DNA of 64,000 bases from Hofstenia miamia (lineage: Eukaryota > Xenacoelomorpha > Acoela > Hofsteniidae): positions 1,647,143-1,711,142 of the forward strand of contig CABFPE010000003.1 of NCBI GenBank assembly GCA_900660155.1, in the 5' to 3' direction. A program made the position numbers and the translations under genes. The notes under the pieces are model-generated. The model saw only the letters and a program-made list of their open reading frames with translations, was not told where the DNA came from and did not search any database. This document shows, in pieces, positions 30,730 through 41,469 of the stretch (position 1 is the first letter of the stretch; every line of letters starts with the position of its first letter).

Positions 30730-31658
30730 TGTAGAGTCACTAGGGACACCGTCTTTAATTTTTAATTCAATTATTTCACACTCTAATCAATTGGTGCTAA
30801 TTTTGCATTCTATTTTAGTAATTTGTCTATTTATTTGTGTAGTTTTACAATAAATTTAATTGTCATTCCCTTGAATTGTAGAAACATGTGATTGCTTGCT
30901 TAATTTGTGAGGGAATTCATGTCACAACTTTGTAAACAGATTACCAGTAATTATTTACTGATTTTTGTAGAAAAGTAGGGAAGACATTGTAGCCAAGCCC
31001 AATAAAAGTTTTGTCTCACTTGGACATCATTACTTTTTTCTTTCTTATTAAATTACTAACTGTTTTAGGTGTTATGGATTTTATGATAATTAATTTTCTG
31101 TAAGATCTGGTGATAATATGGGAGTTACTCTGCTGTGCCTAGGATGATAACTAGCCCTTTGACAGTTGGCAGCCCATATTGTGGTTGCTTGAGGCTAAGT
31201 ATACATGTAGGCAATAATAAATTTTACTTTGATTGTTTTTGTACATGCACTTAACATCACACTATGCAAATATAATATGCTGTTGGCCAATGAGAATGCA
31301 TGGCAATTACATGCTATTATTATGTTTATTTACATGAGCTGAGATAACAAGAACTATGAGCTAAATTGTTTATTTGAGCTAGAACTTAATACTTGAGACA
31401 CACAATCAGCACCTTGGTGAGTCAGGATGGCTTTCTTGATATGGCTTCAGCATGATGCCATGTGAATTGGTCACTATATGGAATGCTTTCTCAGTGATTG
31501 GTTTCAGTGTTTCTTTAATGAAATTAGTGAACTACCAATGTTCTTCTTTTTGTTAGAATGCAGGTTGTTCTCTGGAATGGCTATCTTTGCAACCTTCAGA
31601 AGAACCTAAGAATTACCCAGTGCTGCTTGAGTGGTGAGAGCACCCCTGTGATTCTACA
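30730..31658 (+). repeat. Left LTR of the gypsy-like element
   Basis: 929 bases, TGTAGAGTC...GATTCTACA. It matches 39078-39998 along its whole length, with differences grouped mainly in the first 250 bases. It holds AAGCCCAATAAAAG (about 30995-31008), which contains a polyadenylation-type AATAAA. Confidence 0.9.
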
Positions 31659-32170
31659 TGGTGACAATGACGTGATTCAGAACTGTTCTTGTTCTTTTAC
31701 CATATTTGGTTATTTTCACTTTGCAATTCTGTGATCTGAAGCTGTTACCAAAACCTGGTTGTTTTTACTTGTTCTTGGATGTTATGTTGTTGTGGTCTTG
31801 TTGTGTTGTTCTAGTAATTGGAATGATTACTGTACCCTACACTTTGCTGCTAACTGTCAGCTGTTATTTGTTTTTCCTAATAAGTTGGATGTTTTCTCCT
31901 AAGCTGTTGGAATTTTTTTTCTGAAATCTTCTTACTTTTTCTGAATGGATTTAAGTAGTATGTCTTGTAATGGGACTCCCACTCAGGGTTTCCCCAGTGT
32001 GAGCACTAGCAGGCTGAACATTGTTCCTCAAACCAATGGATTTAATTCACTATCCTATTTACCTGCAGACACTGCCATCTCCAGAGCCTCAAAACACAGA
32101 GGTTGAGCAGTTTTGAACTGCCCTTGCCAAACAAACCAGTTGATGTCTTGCTTGTGAGCAACACCTAGAT

Positions 32171-33945
32171 TTGCTTCAAGCCAGGATGAAAGAACAAAGC
32201 CATGATGCTCAGTTGAGAGAGAAACATTTAATTGATTCAATCAATGATTTGGAAATTCAACTCCAAACCCTGTCAACACCTCCACCTACATCTCTGCTGA
32301 GGCAGAGTAGCCCAACTTGCTTTTCACCCTTTCAATCTGGACTTTCTGAGTATGTAACTCATGGTGTGTTACAAGATGTTTTGGACAACATTTGATAGAT
32401 TAATCCATCCGATTAATCTCGATTAATCATGTTGGAGCCCTGAAACAGGGTCCTATCTATATTTCCTAATAGATTCCTTCGTTTTTAGACTGAGATAGTA
32501 AATGTGTATTCATTATTAATAAAAGTTACAATACAATACAATTATAAAGTGTAGTGTTTGTAAATTTTTATTACCACAAAAATATTGTAAATTGACTATG
32601 ACAATAATACAGTCGAAATGTTTTTTATTTATGCAATTTGAAAAAATAATATATATTTATATAAATTCTCATTAGAATTTTAAAATTTATCATTTTTTAT
32701 TTATTATTATGTCTGTATAATGTTAACGATTTGTGAACAATTTATATTCAAGAGAATATTAAGTCACAATATTACAAATGGGGANCCTTTCTCAACAAAT
32801 TTCTGAAATGATTTCTGCTCACCTTCTGGGCAGCCCTATTGTCACAACCTTGACACCATTGACACCTCAATTCATTACCCCTGTCACTTAATTTACAACT
32901 AGAGAGCCCACCTTTACATATTCAGCTTTGACTCAAGTTTCTACATTAACCACAGTTGCTGCTCCAGTTTTGTATGTGCTGAGTGTGACTGTTTTGCTTC
33001 CTGCACCTGTAAACACTTGTGTTTAACCCCACTATCATAACACCAATTATTCCCCCACAGTCAACTGATCTTTCTACATCCACTATGAAGAGTGGACCAC
33101 AGTTTACCAAATTAATTCTACCTACAACTGCTATTGGGAACAAAACCATAAATTTATTTAATCACCACTCTGTTCTTCCCAAGTTCACTGGAAAATTGAT
33201 GAGATCTCACAGTCATTTGAAGAATAGTTCTTTCTATTTGAACTAACTATGAATCAATATAAAGCTACCCAAGACACTGCATTCACTCTGTTCCCTAATT
33301 ATTTACAAGGTCTCACATACAATCAATACATGATTCTAGAATGCAACATAAAAACCAACTATCAACTTCTCATCAGATACTTTGAGGACCACTATAAGGT
33401 GCCTCCATTAAACACCAATACAAGACACTGTTATGTGATCTCTCATTTAATCATTTAAAACAGGTGATGATGTCTGTATGTACATCATGCAAGTGGAAAG
33501 ATTGTTTTGTTTGAGCAAGCTGACACCAGAGTACTCAAAGCACAATCTTTTTTCTTACATTTATCAAGGCTTCCCTTTGAATATATGCAGTTGCCTTGAA
33601 CTTGAGTGTGACCCCAAAGATGATCTTAATCAGATTATTTGTAAGGCCATCAGCATTGTATACATGCTACATAATACATCACACATTGACAAGGATGCCA
33701 GAGAACCTAAGATTGTTCACCTGACTCTGAAACCTCCCATCACTTCAAAAGCCTCTGCTCCTAAGCCAAAGTTTGATCTAGAGCAGACATGCTGTCTTCA
33801 CTGTGGTCAAAAGGGCCACACTAAACCTCAATGCTGTGCTGTGACCTGTTTGGTCACTGATGGTGATGGTTTCATCCTCAATGAACTGGAAATGGAAGAG
33901 TGTCCTCCTGATTCACTTGTCAGCACAGGCTATCTGTTAAACTAG
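32171..33945 (+). pseudogene. Gypsy-like gag region
   Basis: Recognisable pieces are a helical, charged N-terminal part (32171-32395), a capsid-like part with ALFPNYLQGLTY-type sequence (FTLFPNYLQGLTYNQY, about 33280-33330), and 33478-33945, which ends with the zinc knuckle CCLHCGQKGHTKPQC (C-x2-C-x4-H-x4-C, about 33786-33832) that binds the element's RNA. Fossil. The same capsid block is found in the relatives at 55062-55328 and 55632-55940. Confidence 0.8.
32396..32784. mobile_element. hAT-like terminal fragment inserted in the LTR element, ending at an N
   Basis: On the minus strand from 32444 the sequence reads CAGGGCTCCAACATGATTAA with three GATTAATC words in 45 bases. CAGGGCTC ends with subterminal GATTAATC words are usual for hAT-type elements. 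The remaining 340 bases are AT-rich with no gag likeness, and stop at the single N at 32785, after which gag sequence resumes. So something was inserted here and is not completely assembled. Confidence 0.5.
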
Positions 33946-33959
33946 CTGGAGCACTGCCT

Positions 33960-34135
33960 CCTAGAAAACAAGCGCACAATGTCCTGGTAATCACTTCACT
34001 GTTGTGTACTAACATTATCCCTGTGGATATAAATGGATCTTTAATTAATGTCACTATTGACACCAGGGCCTCTGCCTCCATCATAAGCAACACTTGTTGC
34101 TCCAGGTTGTGTTTGTCATGAAACAATTTACTCCC
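33960..34135 (+). pseudogene. Gypsy-like protease trace
   Basis: A short stretch translates as IIPVDINGSLINVTIDTRAS followed by a Cys-rich tail; the D-T-x-A position is where retropepsins carry their DTGA. The related copies at 52178 and 58818 show the same domain more clearly. Fossil. Confidence 0.5.
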
Positions 34136-34251
34136 ATCTACTGCCTGCCTGTTGGATGCTTCTGGGAATTCATATATCTATTAAAAATGATGCTAAAGAT
34201 CATTGTGAGCACATAGAAACTCCATGATCTCATAAAGATGTACAGTGGCTG

Positions 34252-34893
34252 ATGGGTTTCCTCAATTACTATGGTGCTTTTATTTCAGAGCTTGCAAATC
34301 AAACCAAGCACATCTCTAACTTACTAAGGAAGAATGTGGAATTCTGCTGGACCTTGGCAGAACAGGAGGAACTCAATTCCATTAAGCTAGAGCTGAGACA
34401 GATACCCAGTCTCAATATGCCTGATTATTCAAAGGAATTTCTTTTTGACTGCAATGCTAGTTCTGTTGCAATCAGTGGTGTACTGAGCCAGATCATTGAT
34501 GGTAGAGAGAGCCCAGTACAATATTTTAGTCAGAAACTTAGAAATGCTGAATTAAATTATGGTGCTACTAAGTCTGAGATGCTAGCACTCATCAAGAGTC
34601 TTAAGAAGTTTTACTTTTTTATACTGGGTCACAAGTTTACTGTGCACACAGATAACTCTGTGCTAGCATGGCTGAAGAAGTTCTCTGGGGAAAAATCAAA
34701 CATTGTTGCCCAGTGGATCAAATACTTGAATGACTTCTTGTTTACTATCAAGTACCATCCAGGGAGACTACACCTTAATGTGGACTACTGGACCACACTC
34801 CCCACTTATGAACAAGACCTCAGGAAACCGCCTGGTGAAAAACTTCTTTCAGATTTATTCCAATCAGTGAGTATAAACAGCTTCCTGACATAA
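34252..34893 (+). pseudogene. Gypsy-like RT tail and RNase H
   Basis: 213 residues: GFLNYYGAFISELA (end of RT), FCWTLAEQEELNSIK, FDCNASSVAISGVLSQ (first Asp region of RNase H), YFSQKLRNAELNYGATKSEM (Glu region), FTVHTDNSVLAWL (Asp region) and KYHPGRLHLNVDYWTTLP (the H-x-G-x-x-N-x-D end). This order is diagnostic of Ty3/gypsy pol. The main RT body is not recognisable in this copy. Confidence 0.85.
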
Positions 34894-35199
34894 ATGCTGA
34901 TAGACATGGGAAAGCTATACTCCCCATCCTTTTAAGGAGGAAATCTCTGAAGAGGAATTTGTAGCACATCAGCAACATGACAAAATTTTGTTAGAGATCA
35001 TAGCCAAGTTGAAAGACATGAACTGTATTTTGAATCCTGTCACCAGTTGCTACTTCCAATATTACAACTGGAAGCTGAATGATGCTAGATTACTTTATGC
35101 TTAAAGTTGAAACAACTGGTTGGCAGTTCCCAAATATTTTGGTGAGACTTAGTTTAGAAGATCCATGAACATGGCCATTTAGGCATCATCCAGACTGAG

Positions 35200-36330
35200 A
35201 GAACTTTTAATGCATGATATGTGACTATGAATGTCCATGCTGCTGTCCAAGACATCATTAACAAGTGGGAAACCTTCCTTCTCCAAGGAATGGGACACTT
35301 CCCTGAGCAGTGAGCTGAATTGCACAGTCATGCTGCCAAGAGAATAAACAAAGTGGTGCACATGGATTTGGAAAATCTGTCACATGATGATGAGGGTTTC
35401 CAATACCTTCTTGTCCTAATTGACCATTTCTCAAAGTATGCTAGACTCATTCCCCTTGATAGCACCATTTCTGAGGTGATCAGTGAAAAGATAGTCAAGG
35501 AATGGATCTTCAAGTTTGGGCCTATGGAGCAGTCTGTGTCCAACCATGGCCCACAGTTTGAGAACAGCTTGATGGAAACTCTTATGAGAGAGTTAGAGGT
35601 TGTACACAACTTCACCACTGCTTACCACCCACAGGTAAATGGTGTTGTCAAAGATTAAATCATAATGTTATTAAATTGATTAGAGTTGCCCTTGCTCAGG
35701 CAGCTGGCCATAGCTGGAAATGAGTGATAGAGCCTGTGGAATTCTTTTACAACACTGCTGTTCATTCTACCACCAAAGTCAGCCCATTTAAAGCCATGTT
35801 TGGCTGCAAGGCAAGCATGCCACTCTCAATCATGTTTCCAGACTACAATGAGCCCACTCTAGAAAACTTTGTAAATCAAATGTTACACAAGTTCCAAGAG
35901 ATACCTTACCATCTGTAAAAACACCAATCAATCAGTCATTCACCAAAAAAGGAATTTTAATAGGAAGCTATATGGTGAGAAGCATAAACAAGGAGACAAA
36001 GTTTTTGTTTATTTTCCTCATCAAGTCACCAACACCAATCAGGTTTGGAAACTTGCCACAAATTGGCAAGGTCAGTTTGTCATTACAAAGGTGCTAGATC
36101 ACCACCAGTATTTATTGAGTAATGGAAAGGTCTCCCATTTTCAGCAACTTAAACATACTGTTAAAGATATTAATAATGCAGTTATCAATGCTAATAGTGA
36201 ATTTTCCCTTGTTGATGATGGGCTTAACAAAATTGAATTTTATGATAACCTCACTGAATGTGAAGAAGACAAACTCACACAGGTTGATTATGATAGAAAC
36301 CTTAGTAGTAGCAACACTATAGCTACTCAT
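35200..36330 (+). pseudogene. Gypsy-like integrase
   Basis: The core is seen at 35320-35658: VHMDLENLSHDDEGFQYLLV with the first Asp, IPLDSTISEVI, then the YHPQVNGVVKD block near the third catalytic residue, continuing at 35724-35918 (FFYNTAVHSTTKVSPF, the usual post-core segment). From about 35940 to 36170 follows the C-terminal GPY/F-like region (VTNTNQVWKLATNWQGQFVI). Fossil. Confidence 0.85.
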
Positions 36331-36539
36331 GTTTTGCCTAAACATAAAGTAAGAGAGCAATGATATTTAGATCACTTAAATACCCAGGATTGGGAATTAA
36401 ATCTCATTTTTTTGTTTTTGCAACCACAATGAAATGATCAGAAAACAAACCACCCATCAGATGCCATGTGAGACAAAGACTAAATCCCTGAGATGAGACA
36501 AGCTAAGCCACTTCCCCATGACAGACAAGCAAAGGCACC

Positions 36540-36735
36540 TTCTGTAAATGAGAACATTTAAGCAGAATACTCATATAGCAGTACTTGCAACTACTTGGGG
36601 AGACAACTATCCCCTTAGGAGTGAGATTCCTGCAACTATGCACAGAGACAACTATCTGTACAGGAGTGGACCTTGGATGACTATGCACAGAGACAACCCT
36701 CTGCATGGGAATCCAAGGAGACTCCTATTGCTAGA
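36540..36735 (+). repeat. Short tandem repeats between integrase and the third coding region
   Basis: Words such as ACTATGCACAGAGACAAC and AGGAGTG(A/G) recur every 50-60 bases (about 36595, 36637, 36681). A different array lies at the same relative place in the related copy at 60400-60660. Confidence 0.6.
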
Positions 36736-36759
36736 GTAATCAATCTAACCCCATCCCAA

Positions 36760-39060
36760 AGTGACTCAAAAGCCTGTTCTAGTCCCAGTCCCTCATCTCA
36801 CAATTCAGCCAGTGTCCAGTCCAGGAAAGTGGAGGAATGAAAGCACAAAACCTCTAAGGTCAGGGACAAGCTTTCACATCTGTACTTCATCACCACACAA
36901 AAGGCCATCCACTTTGTCTGTGATAATCTGTCAGATGAAACAAAAAATAAGTTATGCTGGACATTTAACTCAAACACATTAACTTGTTCAGTGGACATGA
37001 TTCCATTCATTATCAATGCAGAAAGGAGGCCCTCATTAACACCATAATCTGCTATGACTCCAAAATGCAAGGCAGGCAACCTTGGCTCTATTCACATAGC
37101 ACAGTGCATACCTTGTTCAACAAGGATTTCATTCTCTCACATCTCTGGGAGTTCCTCAACAACAAAAAGCAAATCCAGAGCTTTGATTGTGTCAACATAG
37201 ATTTTGACAAATTGCTAATGATATATTTTTTCCAGTTCAATGAAGTCACTTAACCAAAAATCTTAGAAAAGATAGAAATTGCCTACTGACTCATGAAGAT
37301 CAAAAACATCTGCCTCATAATGTTCCTCAAGGAGGAATATCAAGACAACATCCCTGACCAAGTCAAGAGCTTGCACTTCAGAACAGAGCATTTTACTATC
37401 TTATATCATGTATAACACTAACATCATTTCTACCACAAAACTCATATACATGGATCTACTCTTGTGTATGAAGATACCTTCTCACCATCTTGTCATTGAT
37501 ACCTGGCTACTGATCAATGCTGCAATCCATGCACAGACCTTGGAGTCAATTAATACAGCTCTTCCTGGCCTTGTTTTTGTCACCAACCTTTGCATCAGTT
37601 TCACATTTTCTCAGAGTTCAGCCACACTGTATCAATGATGCATGGACAACCTTAAAAGCTGATAAAAACCCAGAGAGTGAGTGGCCTAAGATTAAGATAT
37701 GCAGCCTGAGCTCCCAGTATTATCAATCCATAGAAAAGCTACTCATGAGCTACAACTCTCCTATACAATTCAAGAATGGCAGAACTTCACCAAGAAATTA
37801 TTTTCTGAGAAATTTACACCAGCTATACAATCATGTGGAGCTATTTGGATACTGGCTGCCTTCCTCACCTATGATCCACAGATTCAGCTGCCTCTTGACA
37901 AAGCAGCCCATGAATGATTGGCAAAACATTGTACTCATGAGATTGGCATCTGCCCAGCCACCTGGAAAGTAAAAAATTGGCTGTTGCATTCTTGCTCATT
38001 ACCTGTATCTCCTGGAAAGTCTAAGAAAGCAATAGAGCATTTTGAGAAATTCTATGCTTACCTCATCAGTACAAGTAGTATGCTCAGGCACCTGAAACCA
38101 CAAATGATTGTCAACTGCTTAGGGATTGCCTTCTCTGATTTGAACATCTTCTTGGACACCCTCAAGAAGTATATGTGGGGTGCCACTGCTGTGGCAACCA
38201 AGTTTCTGTCCCTCAACTCTGGATATGTGCCACTGTTCACTGATTGTTTAATTTGCTGTGAATTTGGTTCAAACATGCAGTTTCTAGAGCTAGTGGAACA
38301 TTACAGCATACCAGCCAAGACAGAGGTCCTCTTCAACCTGGAGAACATGAATTACCCTGAGTGTGATTATAGTAAGCTTATTGAGACTTGACGAAATGCC
38401 AGCAAAGCTGGTGAAATCATCCCCATCATGGTCCTTGAGCAAACAATGAGATCACCCAAGCAGTTCTATCAGGAAGAAGAGCTACTTGCATCCTCTGCCA
38501 TCAAGGCATCTCTGTCCACAAGGGCGCTAATTGAAGCCATTAACTTGGAAAAAATTTTTGAAGCTGCCATACTGCCAAAATCAACACCCACTTGGTAAAT
38601 GATCCTGAATAAATGACCCTCCAGCAGGTCAATGACTTTTACTCCTTATTCATGGATCACACTACACAGATGGGCTCTCTATGGGAGGTTTTCCTCCACT
38701 TCTACCTGGACACACACATCAGTGCCAAGTATGCCCACACATCCAACACAGATGTGTTAATGACACTAATGATTGCTCTCAAAGGTCTCTGCCTGTATGA
38801 ATGTTTATTTGATACCTTCACTCAGAAACTCAATATACTATGAAAAAATTGTCCTATTAGCTCATGCCTTCCTGAAATTCAGTTCTTTTGACTCCACAAC
38901 AAAACTGTCACTCAATGAGAGGCTCTCATGCAGGTTACCAGAAGACCATGCTATGCAGAACTCACTTCTTGGGATGATGTCCTAGCTGTTGAAATGATAG
39001 AGGAGACAAAAGTTGTTGTGTGACCCTGCAGTAAATCTATTACCACAAATTTAACCATGC
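36760..39060 (+). pseudogene. Third coding region of the gypsy-like element, unknown function
   Basis: More than 2 kb of coding-like sequence downstream of integrase and upstream of the polypurine tract, in several open pieces (36984-37253, 37408-37638, 37517-37972, 37918-38391, 38613-38843). Features seen: VHTLFNKDFILSHLWEFL; STTKLIYMDLLLCMKIPSHH; KKYMWGATAVATKFL followed by a Cys-containing segment; and a 38700-38840 block with TDVLMTLMIALKGLCLYE. I find no signal peptide, furin site or membrane anchor of an envelope gene. Segments of the same protein recur at 41470-42370 and at 51679-51840 on the minus strand, so this is a regular part of the family and not a chance capture. Function unknown. 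Fossil. Confidence 0.6.
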
Positions 39061-39077
39061 AATGGGGGGGGGGAGCA

Positions 39078-39998
39078 TGTAGAGTCACTCAGGGCACCCT
39101 CTTTATTTTTTAATTCAATTATTTTGCACTCTAATCAATTGATGCTAATTTTGCATTCTATTTTAGTAATTTGTCTATTTTCAAGTGTAGTATTATGATA
39201 AATTTAATTGTTGTCCCCTCAAATTGTAGAAACACATGATTGCTTGCTTAATTTGCAAGAGAATTCATGTGACAACTTTGTAAACAGATTACCAGTAATT
39301 ATTTACTGATTTTTGTAGAAAAGTAGGGAAGACATTGTAGCCAAGCCCAATAAAAGTTTTGTCTCACTTGGACATCATTACTTTTTTCTTTCTTATTAAA
39401 TTACTAACTGTTTTAGGTGTTATGGATTTTATGATAATTAATTTTGTGTAAGATCCAGTGATAATTTGGGAGTTACTCTGCTGTGCATAGGGTGATAACT
39501 AGAACTTTGACAGTTGGCAGCCCATATTGTGGTTGCTTTAAGGCTAAGTATACATGTAGAGAATAATAACTTTTACTTCAATCATTTTTGTACATGCACT
39601 TAACATCACACTATGCAAATATAATATGCTGTTGGCTAATGAGAATGCATGGCAATTACATGCTATTATTATGTTTATTTATATGAGCTGAGATAACAAG
39701 AACTATGAGATAAATTGTTTTTTTGAGCTAGAACTTAATACTTGAGACACACAATCAGCACCTTGGTGAGTCAGGATGGCTTTCTTGATATGGCTTCAGC
39801 ATGGTGCGATGTGAATTGGAATGCTTTCTCAGTGATTGGTTTCAGTTTTTCTTTAATGAAATTGGCAAACTACCAATGTACTTCTTTTTCTGTTAGAATG
39901 CAGGTCACTCTCTGCAATGGCTATCTTTGCAACCTTCAGAAGAACCTAAGAGTTACCCAGTGCTGCTTTAGTGGTGAGAGTGCCCCTGTGATTCTACA
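39078..39998 (+). repeat. Right LTR of the gypsy-like element
   Basis: 921 bases with the same ends as the left LTR; preceded directly by the G-rich polypurine tract at 39061-39077 and followed by the TTAG target duplication. Confidence 0.9.
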
Positions 39999-40002
39999 TT
40001 AG

Positions 40003-40905
40003 AGTAGCAGAAGACCAAAATTGTACCTGTCAGATATTTGCCAATTTTTTCTACAGTATGATTTTATTTTATTTTATATAAATATGTGCAATTTGTTCAT
40101 TTTGTTTCCCTTCAGTTTATTCTTAGTAAATTCATTTTTTACTGTTTATCTAAAAGTATGTGTTTCTAAATTCATTTACATAGTTAAAGGGTTCATGGGC
40201 AGGGGACAGCTTGGCTGCCATAATCCCTTAATCTTAGTTTAGGCATATGGTTAAAGACTTGGTTGTACTGCATTTCATTTGTGAATAAAATTAACCTTTA
40301 TTGCTTTCACCAAAATGGCATTAGATGAGAGTTGCACTGCATTTAGGTATTTTCACTTAGCATGTAGGTTTAACTCACTGCACCCAAGAGTTAGAGCTTA
40401 TTTAATCTTTATCTTAAATAGGGTTCTAGTCTTATACTACTCTTTCTTAAGATTATTGGTATCTGGTTGGCTGAGTGTGGCCACTTTTCCCTAACACAAT
40501 CTCCTGTTTACCTTTAACTTTTATTAGTATAAGGTATTATAGCAGGAGGAGTTAGTTATTAATTTGTAGCACCAGTAAATCCATACTTTGACTCAAAACC
40601 CTCAATAGATATATTAGTAGGATTGCTCACAGATTTCATACAAATGCCACATGATGACCACTATATAGGACTCTGAGTACAAATATTGTTTAATAATTAA
40701 CCATACCACTGTCAGGAGAAGCTCTAATATAACCATTAAGAAGATTTTGAACCCTACAAAAAAGAGATGAAACCCTACCACAAGTGGTCTGCAGCTGAAA
40801 TTACCACTTTCAGTGCTGGTGCAAAAATTTTTTAGAATTGCAGAACATAGCCTAGCAAACCTAGTTTTAGTTATGTTAGTTAAAGTTCCTTTAACTTCTA
40901 AGAAC
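40003..40905. other. Possible LTR/leader of another gypsy-like element
   Basis: Between the right LTR's target duplication and the gag start at 40910 no gene is seen. By position it should hold the LTR or leader of the next element. AATAAAATTAACCTTTATTG at about 40283 could be a polyadenylation region. No matching second LTR found. Confidence 0.3.
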
Positions 40906-40909
40906 AAGA

Positions 40910-41460
40910 ATGCCAAACACTAGAAGTCACAAATCAAAAGTCACTCCTGAAAAACCTAGCCAAACCCTATCTACACCACAAGATGATTGTTCTAAAGAAG
41001 AGCTCTGTGACACAATCACTCTCTTAAAACACCAAACAATTGAGCTGAAAGAGAACATTGATTTAATTGAGATCAAAAATTGCAGACATTTTGATCAGTT
41101 ACATAAGGAAAACCATTTACTTAGGACAGAAATATTAAATTTAAACTCAGAAAAAATGCATTAATAATAAATTGAAAAACCATGACGTCCTTAGACAGGA
41201 CCAAAGACTCAAAAGAATGACAATCTTCAAAAACAATTTGCTACAGCAAACTAAGAACAGCTTAAATTCCTCCTTTCAAACACAATGTTAATAAAACAAG
41301 TCAAAGAATGCAACATACAAAACATTCAAGTAACAGGGCAACTCATAGCCAAGGAAGCAGAAAATAATTCTTTACCCTGAGAAATACAAACCACTATGAT
41401 GCAATTGACTAATTTACAGGGTTATCAGAATAAATTAGCAGCTGAGTTGTTCTCTTTTCT
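40910..41460 (+). pseudogene. Gag N-terminus of a related gypsy-like element
   Basis: 40910-41164 begins MPNTRSHKSKVTPEKPSQTL and goes on to a charged, helical part (LLKHQTIELKENIDLIEI). The related minus-strand gag near 56650 begins with the similar MVNSKKKTRSKT. Coiled-coil-like sequence continues in pieces to about 41460, where the orientation switches. Fossil. Confidence 0.6.
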
Positions 41461-41469
41461 GTTTAGATA

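Larger units (their letters stand above)
30730..39998 (+). mobile_element. Ty3/gypsy-like LTR retrotransposon, both LTRs present, broken
   Basis: LTRs at 30730-31658 and 39078-39998 begin TGTAGAGTCAC and end GATTCTACA (TG...CA). The 4-bp flank TTAG occurs on both sides (30726-30729, 39999-40002). A run of A, T and eleven or so G just before the right LTR is the polypurine tract; TGGTGACAATGACGTG right after the left LTR is the likely primer-binding site. The coding parts come in the gypsy order: gag with zinc knuckle, a protease trace, RNase H, integrase. After integrase lies more than 2 kb of further coding-like sequence. The LTRs agree at roughly nine bases in ten or better, so the insertion is old rather than fresh. 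The body has many breaks and is a fossil. An unrelated insertion with a sequence gap sits in the gag part. Confidence 0.9.

Noticed and set aside
36760-39060. Envelope gene of an errantivirus-like element
   Set aside because: No signal peptide, furin-type site, Cys pattern or membrane anchor is recognisable in the pieces; kept as unknown.
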